Source: RCC1774 sp050330855
GTDB taxonomy: Bacteria > Cyanobacteriota > Cyanobacteriia > Thermosynechococcales > Thermosynechococcaceae
Assembly: GCA_050330855.1 (NCBI GenBank)
Contig: JBHJNL010000011.1
Span: 1-7,097, forward strand
Length of the DNA stretch: 7,097 nt
Reading direction: 5' to 3'
The notes below the pieces were generated by a model that was given only the letters and a program-made list of their open reading frames with translations, was not told the origin of the DNA and ran no database searches. Below are positions 1 through 4,878 of this stretch, one piece after another (position 1 is the first letter of the stretch; the number at the start of each line of letters is the position of its first letter). Position numbers and translations under genes: made by a program.

Positions 1-24
1 CAGATAGATCAGGAAATGGTGTCT
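1..24 (+). repeat. Left terminal inverted repeat of the IS
   Basis: It pairs base for base with 1431-1454. The inner end is well defined, because complementarity breaks after base 24. The outer end is at or beyond the window edge. Confidence 0.9.
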
Positions 25-48
25 AGAGCTATACAGGGCTGAAAAGCT

Positions 49-83
49 TATACTTCAGTCACTATGAGCGAGGCAAGTAAGCC
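49..83 (+). promoter_or_regulatory. Possible transposase -10 box and ribosome binding site
   Basis: TATACT at 49-54 is a good -10 hexamer just inside the left repeat, but no clear -35 lies 16-18 bp upstream. A GAGG Shine-Dalgarno core at 70-73 sits 10 nt before the ATG at 84 and supports that start. The promoter call rests on the -10 alone and is weak. Confidence 0.35.
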
Positions 84-641
84 ATGAGTGTAAAGCAAAC
101 CTACCAAAACCGTACTGCAATTGTTCATTTCGGACCCACCAGAGCTGATTATCTGGATTTGGTGAACGCAGAGAATCACCAACCATTGATCGAGCACCTG
201 CAAGCCCCCCTTCAAGCCCAACTTTCACCAGAACGACATAAGCCTAATTGTCAAGATACCAGCCACTATACAATCCACGGATTTCGGAGCCGTCAATTAC
301 AAGGATGGCTAGGAGAGGCACAAACACTTCCTATCTGTCGAGTCCGTTGCCAAAGCTGTCGAGCCGTATTCACGGTATTGCCTAGCTTCATCCTGCGCTA
401 CCGTCGCCAAGATGCAGAGTGCCTGGGAAAGTTACTGGAGTTGAATCTTGGAATGGGTCTGAGTCAGAGAGAGACCGCTACCATTTATAGCTGGCTGGGG
501 ACAGAGCGGGGCTGGCAACCGGGTTGGGTCTGGAGTCTGGTGCAGTGGTTAGGGAACTTAATACCGGTGTGTTTACTGTTACTGCGGCTGGGGCTTACCC
601 CCCCGCCCATTTACTCAGTGACGAGAAGTTCGCCTGTTTAG
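84..641 (+). CDS. IS transposase, upstream frame (DNA-binding part)
   Basis: This frame encodes 185 residues from an ATG preceded by GAGG. Cys56, Cys85, Cys89 and Cys92 look like a zinc ribbon. They are followed by a helix-turn-helix-like stretch at about 112-150 (LLELNLGMGLSQRETATIYS), an arrangement common at the N-terminus of DDE transposases. The frame has no catalytic acidic triad. After about residue 173 it runs into low-complexity sequence and stops at TAG 639-641. The sensible continuation, with SDEKF and a TDGW motif, lies in the -1 frame. The natural product is therefore probably a fused protein of about 448 residues, made either by programmed frameshifting or by an ancestral gene now broken by a homopolymer slip. 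If frameshifting is real, this shorter product could act as a DNA-binding regulator of transposition, as in some IS families; that is inference. Confidence 0.75.
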   Translation: MSVKQTYQNRTAIVHFGPTRADYLDLVNAENHQPLIEHLQAPLQAQLSPERHKPNCQDTSHYTIHGFRSRQLQGWLGEAQTLPICRVRCQSCRAVFTVLPSFILRYRRQDAECLGKLLELNLGMGLSQRETATIYSWLGTERGWQPGWVWSLVQWLGNLIPVCLLLLRLGLTPPPIYSVTRSSPV

Positions 642-1429
642 CAGGAGAGCGAATCTACTTGTTTTTGGTGGCTCAAGAAGAATTAATCTGGTATGGCGAA
701 TGGATGGCTTCCCTTGATGAGACCCTCTTCCAATTCACAATTGACCGTTTCCTCACCGGGATGGATACTGCAGGTCGCCTCTCAGGACACCTGGAGCCAG
801 AGGAACTCTATGCCCCAGAATCGGTTACGACCGATGGCTGGATAGCCGCTCAGAATGCATGGAGAACTGATGTTCCTGACATCAACGTCATTGAATGCAA
901 CCTACACGGCAAAAAACGAGTGAGTGCGACCCTTGATGAATTTTCTAAGACCCATGCTGATTGGTCCGCCGTGCAACTCCAACAGGTCAAGGACGATCTT
1001 AATTCAGTGCTTGATGCCTCTTCACTGGCAGCCTATTGTCAAAGAGTGCGCCGTAATCGGGAACGGTATATCAATGAACCCATCTTGCTCAAGCGATTGG
1101 ATATTCTCATGGAAAAACGGTTTCTGTTTACCAATCATCTGAAGCACGAAGCAGCTCCCGCCTATTCTGCGCCATTGGATCGCTCCATGCGATTCTTGGA
1201 TGAAAAGCTGCAGGTGTCCGGGCAATATCAAGCTGCTGGTGCCATCGATCCAATGCTAAATGCTTGGGCCATCGTCAATAATTTACGGAAGTTTCTACCT
1301 GATGCCATCAAGGCAGGACAATCTCTGGTGGAACACTTCGGGGCTAAGCTCAATGGCATCCCTTGGATGGAGGCGCTTAACCTATGCACAGTAGGCAATC
1401 TGGGTGCCATGATCAATTCCACTGCTTAG
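524..1429 (+). CDS. IS transposase, downstream frame (catalytic part), -1 relative to the first
   Basis: This open frame overlaps the upstream frame and runs to TAG at 1427-1429. The first 25 or so codons are a shadow of the first frame; meaningful sequence begins around the C run at 598-604 (PPAHLLSDEKF). Acidic candidates for a DDE catalytic core are the Asp in SDEKF and the Asp in TDGW, about 70 residues apart. I could not assign the third acidic residue. A Cys/His pair follows TDGW (ECNLHGKKR), and the C-terminal part (LNAWAIVNNLRKFLPDA) looks like the helical end of a transposase. The frame has no convincing start of its own, so it is most likely expressed by a -1 shift from the upstream frame. 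Transposase is clear from context; the family is unknown. Confidence 0.72.
   Translation: MGLESGAVVRELNTGVFTVTAAGAYPPAHLLSDEKFACLAGERIYLFLVAQEELIWYGEWMASLDETLFQFTIDRFLTGMDTAGRLSGHLEPEELYAPESVTTDGWIAAQNAWRTDVPDINVIECNLHGKKRVSATLDEFSKTHADWSAVQLQQVKDDLNSVLDASSLAAYCQRVRRNRERYINEPILLKRLDILMEKRFLFTNHLKHEAAPAYSAPLDRSMRFLDEKLQVSGQYQAAGAIDPMLNAWAIVNNLRKFLPDAIKAGQSLVEHFGAKLNGIPWMEALNLCTVGNLGAMINSTA
598..604 (+). other. C7 run: probable -1 frameshift site joining the two transposase frames
   Basis: Seven consecutive C lie inside the zone where both frames are open. Upstream-frame codons here read ACC CCC CCG; a one-base slip back gives CCC CCC and continues as PAHLLSDEKF. An imperfect hairpin at 629-653 (TTCGC/GCGAA plus CTG/CAG, 5-nt loop) lies downstream and contains the upstream frame's stop. 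Its distance of about 24 nt is longer than usual for a frameshift stimulator. A plain indel in a homopolymer explains the data equally well. Confidence 0.5.
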
Positions 1430-1430
1430 C

Positions 1431-1454
1431 AGACACCATTTCCTGATCTATCTG
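1431..1454 (-). repeat. Right terminal inverted repeat of the IS
   Basis: Exact reverse complement of 1-24. It starts two bases after the transposase stop codon TAG at 1427-1429. The outer boundary at 1454 is provisional because the matching left flank is outside the window. Confidence 0.9.
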
Positions 1455-1709
1455 TGCCTGTGTTTCTGATATCTCATGAGGAGTTGTGAGCAATTTCAGC
1501 TTTCCTTTATGTCAGGCTCAAAAAAGCGAGTTACCATGAGAGATGTTAAAGCCCCTAGGGGGTATATCCATAGATGCCTTGCGGAATAACAGTTTAATGA
1601 TTATCCCTCTGGTTTTCTGGCAAAACCTGCTTAATATTGCGACTCAGCGTTGCGTCAATATTATTTAAGCAAAATCTATCCCTATCTATCTGCAATTGAG
1701 GTACAAAGC
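1455..1709 (+). other. Non-coding interval between the IS and the chelatase gene
   Basis: No convincing gene lies in these 255 bases. A perfect 10-bp palindrome, CCCCTAGGGG, sits at 1552-1561, and a TAATAT hexamer at 1632-1637 could be a -10 box, though no good -35 precedes it. I looked for a cobalamin-type riboswitch because of the chelatase downstream and saw no such core. A 17-codon frame starting ATG at 1536 has no ribosome binding site and is not called. Confidence 0.5.
1698..1701 (+). promoter_or_regulatory. Ribosome binding site that fixes the chelatase start at GTG 1710
   Basis: GAGG lies 8 nt upstream of GTG 1710. The alternative in-frame TTG at 1650 has no such site, and the 20 residues it would add do not look like part of the family. 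Confidence 0.65.
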
Positions 1710-2915
1710 GTGGTCGCAATCTCTGAAACTCGTCAACAACAAGAACATCAGCATGCCTCTACAGCGGATCGGGTTGCTGTTTTGCTGATGGGCTACGGCG
1801 AAGTCGAGCGATACGAAGATTTTGCTAACTATAACGAACAGGCGCTGAACCTGCTCACCGCTAAGTTTGCCCCTGTCCCGCTTTGGCTCTATCCACCATT
1901 GGCGAAATTGTTGGCTATCTTTGATCTCCATGAATGGAGCCACCAGCACGATCAGTTTATTTCGCCCCACAATGCCATCTTTGAAAGCCAGCGCGCCGGA
2001 ATTGAGCAGCATCTGCAAGAAAAATGGGGTGAAGATGTTCAGGTTTTTAAGGCATTTAACTTCTGTGCGCCTCATCTCCCTGAACAGGTTTTGGCTGAGG
2101 TCAAAGAGCAGGGCTTCACAAAGGTCTTGATCTACCCGCTCTTGGTTGTGGATTCTATCTTCACCAGCGGTATCGCGGTGGAGCAGGTCAATAATGCATT
2201 AGCTAAAATGAAAGGCCAAGATTCGCACTGGGTGCAAGGGATCCGCTACATTCCTTCGTTCTATAACGAAGATGCCTACATCGATTTGCTAGTGCAGATG
2301 GTGGAAGAGAAGGTCGAACAAGAGCTTGCGGCTTCCCATTTGCCGTCTCAGACCGGAATTATCTTGATGAACCACGGTTGCCCCCACGAAGCAAAGGGGT
2401 TCACATCAGGAATTGATGAAAGTCAGGCACTTTATGACCTAGTCCGAGAGCGCTTAATTAATCGCTTCCCTTTGATCTCTGTGGGTTGGCTCAATCACCA
2501 AACGCCTTTGATTAAGTGGACACAGCCCAATGCTGATTTAGCGGTAAGGAATCTAATTGATCTGGGAGCAACGGCGTTAGTGATGATGCCGATTGGGTTT
2601 GCCACTGAGAATCACGAGACGCTGCTAGATGTAGAGCATATTATCAGCAGCATCAGGAAGAAGCACCCAGAGGTGACTTACATTCAGATGCCCTGCGTCA
2701 ATGACCATCCCACTTTTACAAAGATGTGTGCGGAGTGGGCACATGATCACATTGCCAGTCTTCGGGATGCGGAGCCGCTGGCGGTGAACCCTCAGTTGGC
2801 GCTCGAGAAAGCGGCGCAGGTTCTTACTCATAGCCATGATCATGATGGGCACAGCCATAATGGGCATCAGAGTCATGACGGGCATCATAGCCATAATGGG
2901 CATCACCATCACTAG
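1710..2915 (+). CDS. Ferrochelatase/CbiX-type metal chelatase with a histidine-rich C-terminal tail
   Basis: The product is 401 residues from GTG 1710. The fold signature is that of class II tetrapyrrole chelatases, which insert a divalent metal into a porphyrin or sirohydrochlorin without ATP. The first strand and loop appear at about 22-38 (AVLLMGYGEVERYEDF), then YPLLVVDSIFTSG at 142-154. A conserved-looking NHG at 221-223 matches the position of the ferrochelatase catalytic His. GFATENHETLLDVEH at 296-310 resembles the ferrochelatase signature 'GF(V)S(E/D)H-ETL', with His302 and Glu303 as candidate active-site residues. The last 28 residues hold 14 His, spaced by Ser, Asp, Gly and Asn, and look like a metal-binding tail; CbiX proteins can carry His-rich segments. 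No MXCXXC cluster motif and no C-terminal chlorophyll-binding helix, as found on cyanobacterial HemH, is visible. It is probably a paralogue rather than housekeeping HemH. Whether the metal is iron, cobalt, nickel or magnesium is unknown. It probably forms a single-gene unit, with a hairpin terminator 42 bp downstream. Confidence 0.75.
   Translation: MVAISETRQQQEHQHASTADRVAVLLMGYGEVERYEDFANYNEQALNLLTAKFAPVPLWLYPPLAKLLAIFDLHEWSHQHDQFISPHNAIFESQRAGIEQHLQEKWGEDVQVFKAFNFCAPHLPEQVLAEVKEQGFTKVLIYPLLVVDSIFTSGIAVEQVNNALAKMKGQDSHWVQGIRYIPSFYNEDAYIDLLVQMVEEKVEQELAASHLPSQTGIILMNHGCPHEAKGFTSGIDESQALYDLVRERLINRFPLISVGWLNHQTPLIKWTQPNADLAVRNLIDLGATALVMMPIGFATENHETLLDVEHIISSIRKKHPEVTYIQMPCVNDHPTFTKMCAEWAHDHIASLRDAEPLAVNPQLALEKAAQVLTHSHDHDGHSHNGHQSHDGHHSHNGHHHH
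2829..2912 (+). repeat. Imperfect tandem repeat encoding the His-rich tail
   Basis: From 2847 the DNA consists of imperfect 15-18 bp units beginning GGGCAT or GGGCAC, encoding GHSHN, GHQSHD, GHHSHN and GHHHH. The tail probably grew by slippage or unequal exchange, so its length is likely to vary between strains. Confidence 0.7.
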
Positions 2916-2956
2916 CTTATGCTTCCGATGAGTTAGTTAAGATCTACGTCAGTTTT

Positions 2957-2987
2957 AGAGCGATGCCACATTAAGCTGCATCGCTCT
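2957..2987 (+). terminator. Probable rho-independent terminator after the chelatase gene
   Basis: A perfect 10-bp stem pairs AGAGCGATGC (2957-2966) with GCATCGCTCT (2978-2987), with an 11-nt loop. A pyrimidine-rich but broken T tract (TCTCACTTTC) follows, and TTTT precedes the left arm. The stem is strong; the T tract is poor, so termination efficiency is uncertain. Confidence 0.6.
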
Positions 2988-3088
2988 TCTCACTTTCGAT
3001 GTTTCGGTACAACCCAAACACTGAGACCGTTTTATCCTTGCAGGTGTAACTGAGAGTCTAGAAGTCCTCGTTTTGTCTGATGGTCAGT

Positions 3089-3093
3089 GGAGG
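3089..3093 (+). promoter_or_regulatory. Ribosome binding site of the small 'MTRQELR' gene
   Basis: GGAGG lies 7 nt before ATG 3101. A near-perfect site ahead of a frame with an internal stop supports a formerly functional gene. Confidence 0.6.
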
Positions 3094-3100
3094 TTTAACG

Positions 3101-3310
3101 ATGACGAAGCATGACTTTGGAAAAATGACCCGCCAGGAATTGAGAGCCTACGTTTTAGCTCATCGTGAAGATGATGATGCGATCGAATCACTAATCAAGC
3201 GGGGGAGTTCTAGTAGCCCGACCTATCCATTTCCTTAAACAGATGAAGACTTGAGAGAAATGGAAAATATCCTTCAAAAAAAGTTAGGTAACAGCGGCAA
3301 TGCTGCTTAG
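3101..3310 (+). pseudogene. Small cyanobacterial 'MTRQELRAYVLAHRE' protein interrupted by an in-frame TAA
   Basis: The frame opens with ATG after a good GGAGG site and reads MTKHDFGKMTRQELRAYV..., ending PTYPFP at TAA 3236-3238 (codon 46). In the same frame, past the stop, it continues TDEDLREMENILQKKL to TAG 3308-3310, a total of 69 codons plus the internal stop. Small proteins of this look are frequent in cyanobacteria, often beside toxin-antitoxin genes; I believe they correspond to a DUF6887-like family but cannot confirm this. Relatives I recall have Q at this point (P-Q-T/S-x-E-D-L), which suggests a CAA-to-TAA change. The 45-residue truncated product could still be made. The function of the family is unknown to me. 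Confidence 0.6.
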
Positions 3311-3335
3311 AGATGAAGATGAAGAGATTCGCTAG

Positions 3336-3410
3336 CCCGTCATTGTTGCCCTTCTGAGTCAAGATGGGGCTAAAGTCATTGTTATGATACTCAGTAGCTT
3401 TCTCGCCTGA
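3336..3410 (+). pseudogene. Remnant similar to the PlsY-like membrane segment of the large downstream gene
   Basis: The frame from 3336 reads PVIVALLSQDGAKVIV, then MILSSFLA and TGA. The large gene at 4375-4452 reads PVVVALLSQDGTRVLA, then MMMLSGFLAW. By hand alignment with one codon gap, 17 of 24 residues and about 56 of 75 bases agree, and many base differences are at third codon positions. This indicates a paralogous coding copy that diverged under protein-level selection before decaying. The stop at 3408-3410 corresponds to TGG in the intact gene. TAG stands immediately upstream at 3333-3335, and I could not extend the match further on either side. Confidence 0.6.
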
Positions 3411-3445
3411 GATGCTAATACAATAAACGCATGGAGGCATACGCG

Positions 3446-3688
3446 ATGAAGGTTTAAGAACTATTGAGCGCAGCCCAGCAGCTTAGTTTGCCTGAGCAAA
3501 TGCGGTTAGCGAGTGAGCTGATGCAAGCTGCTGCTCAAAAACTTCAGGCATCTTCTGTTTCAGAGTCCAGCCAACCTGAGCAAGTCAAGGATCCTTTAAT
3601 TGGCTTATTCGACGGCTCACCAGATTTAGCGACACGCTCCGAAGAAATACTGGCGCAAGCAGTACAGTCTGCTTCTGTTTTTACGTGA
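3446..3688 (+). pseudogene. VapB-like antitoxin with a premature TAA at codon 4
   Basis: ATG 3446 has a GGAGG site at 3433-3437, 8 nt upstream, but reads ATG AAG GTT TAA before continuing in frame as ELLSAAQQLSLPEQMRLASE and ending ...GLFDGSPDLATRSEEILAQ... at TGA 3686-3688. The 'DPLIGLFxGSPDLAxxSEEIL' ending is typical of cyanobacterial antitoxins paired with PIN toxins. MKVQELLSAAQQL would be the natural start, so TAA probably replaced CAA. Restart at TTG 3464 could give a 74-residue protein lacking only the first six residues, with a weak GAAGG 11 nt upstream. Some antitoxin might therefore still be made. A TACAAT at 3419-3424 is a possible -10. The stop overlaps the toxin start (GTGA), as in a coupled toxin-antitoxin operon. 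Confidence 0.65.
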
Positions 3689-3875
3689 AAAGCGTAATTG
3701 TAGACAGTTGATTCATCGTTGCTTTGGCGAACCGAATAGCAAGGTGGATTTTGTGAATGTCAGCATTATGGCGATCGCAGAGCGCCTCAACATCACCACT
3801 GTTTTAACGATTGACCAGCGAGATTTTAGCCTCTTTCGACCGCTTCACTGCCAGAATTTTATATTGCGACCTTGA
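3685..3875 (+). pseudogene. VapC-like PIN-domain toxin remnant: stop, frame change and lost middle
   Basis: GTG 3685 overlaps the antitoxin stop and begins VKSVIVDS, the first PIN strand with its catalytic Asp. TGA follows at 3709-3711, then FIVALANR in the same frame. From about 3735 a different frame encodes the domain's C-terminal end: VDFVNVSIMAIAERLNITT, VLTIDQRDFSLFRP, and TGA at 3873-3875. About 17 N-terminal and 47 C-terminal residues remain of a family usually near 130-140, so roughly half is gone. The usual Asp in 'DFxDASIxAIAERL' is Asn here. PIN toxins are Mg-dependent RNases; this one cannot be active. It carries one HIP1 site at 3771-3778. Confidence 0.7.
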
Positions 3876-4878
3876 GCGAGTTCTTCTGATCGAAAACAGC
3901 ATGACACTAGCGTCAAATATGGCAGAGATACCATTCATCTGGCGAATCCTAATTCTCTGTAGCACCTGCTTTGTAATGGGAGGGCTACCGCTACCGGGCT
4001 GGATTACTCGCATTCTCACAGGCAAAAAGCTTGCACAGCTTGGCACCGGCAACGTTAGCGTTTCGGCTGCGTTCTATCACGGCGGCAAACCAGCCGGAAT
4101 TTTGTCAGCACTTTCAGAAGCAGGCAAAGGGATTACTGCTGTATTGCTGGCCCGAATGCTATTCCCAGCAATGCCTGCCTGGGAGCTATGGGGCTTATTG
4201 GCCCTTGTTCTCGGTCGTAATCTCATTGGCGGCGGGGCTGGCGCTACCAATACCTTTTGGGGGTTTTGGGTTCATGACTGGGTGATGAATCTAATCTTTG
4301 TCGCTGGCGCTTGGTTGAGCTTTCAACTGGTGCGGAATCGGAAGCGATCGCAACTCATAATCCTCGCCCTCATGCCCGTCGTTGTCGCTCTCCTCAGTCA
4401 AGACGGAACCAGAGTCCTCGCTATGATGATGTTGAGTGGCTTTCTAGCCTGGACGTTCCTTCGTACACCGGATGATTTAGACATGTCAGCAACTCAGGGC
4501 AAATCCAGCACAATGCTGCGGTGGATGCAGCGCGATCGCAAACCCCTCTCTCTCAAGCAACCCTTAGATGCAAATCAAGTCGGCCAAAAAGCCGCAACAC
4601 TATCTGAACTGAAACGCTGGGGCTATCAAGTTCCAGAGGGTTGGGTACTGCCCATCAACGGTGATCCCCAAACCTTAATCGCACAAATGGAGCCTTCCCC
4701 CGAACAGCCTGTGGTGGTGCGCTCATCTGCGGTGGGGGAAGATTCAGAAGAGGCTTCGGCGGCGGGGCAGTATGAGTCGATTCTGCATGTGAGTAATCAG
4801 GAAGAGTTGGGGGATGCGATCGCAACCTGTCTCGATTCTTACCAGAGTGAAGGTGCCCAACAGTATCGGCGCGATCGC
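3771..4878. repeat. Five HIP1 octamers (GCGATCGC)
   Basis: Perfect copies lie at 3771-3778, 4344-4351, 4532-4539, 4816-4823 and 4871-4878. HIP1 is over-represented in many cyanobacterial genomes and is the best taxonomic marker here. I found none in the IS or the chelatase gene. Confidence 0.85.

Larger units (their letters stand above)
1..1454 (+). mobile_element. Insertion sequence with 24-bp perfect terminal inverted repeats and a frameshifted transposase
   Basis: Bases 1-24 are the exact reverse complement of bases 1431-1454. Almost everything between them is coding: two overlapping + strand frames together give a zinc-ribbon/helix-turn-helix N-terminus and a DDE-like catalytic part. The second frame stops one base before the right repeat, a compact layout typical of insertion sequences. 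The left repeat starts at base 1 of the window, so the element may extend further left and a target-site duplication cannot be tested. I do not recognise the IS family with confidence. The right flank shows no interrupted gene. Confidence 0.88.

Noticed and set aside
1650..1709. TTG 1650 as the chelatase start
   Set aside because: It has no Shine-Dalgarno, while GTG 1710 has GAGG 8 nt upstream and gives a more family-like N-terminus.
1455..1709. Cobalamin or other riboswitch ahead of the chelatase
   Set aside because: No conserved riboswitch core was seen by eye; only a short palindrome is present.
1686..2075. Minus-strand 129-codon frame inside the chelatase gene
   Set aside because: It is antisense to well-supported coding sequence and has no family resemblance.
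3210..3440. Minus-strand 76-codon frame opposite the decayed cluster
   Set aside because: It has no recognisable motif and lies across three + strand remnants, so it is a chance frame.
3236..3457. TAA read as glutamine (alternative code or programmed readthrough)
   Set aside because: Two TAA codons replacing likely Gln is suggestive, but TAA is the genuine stop of the large gene at 6847-6849, and the neighbouring toxin is clearly decayed by other changes.
3811..3900. N-terminal extension of the large fusion protein from TTG 3811
   Set aside because: It overlaps the vapC remnant in another frame, has no ribosome binding site and does not resemble the membrane family; ATG 3901 starts just before the first hydrophobic segment.
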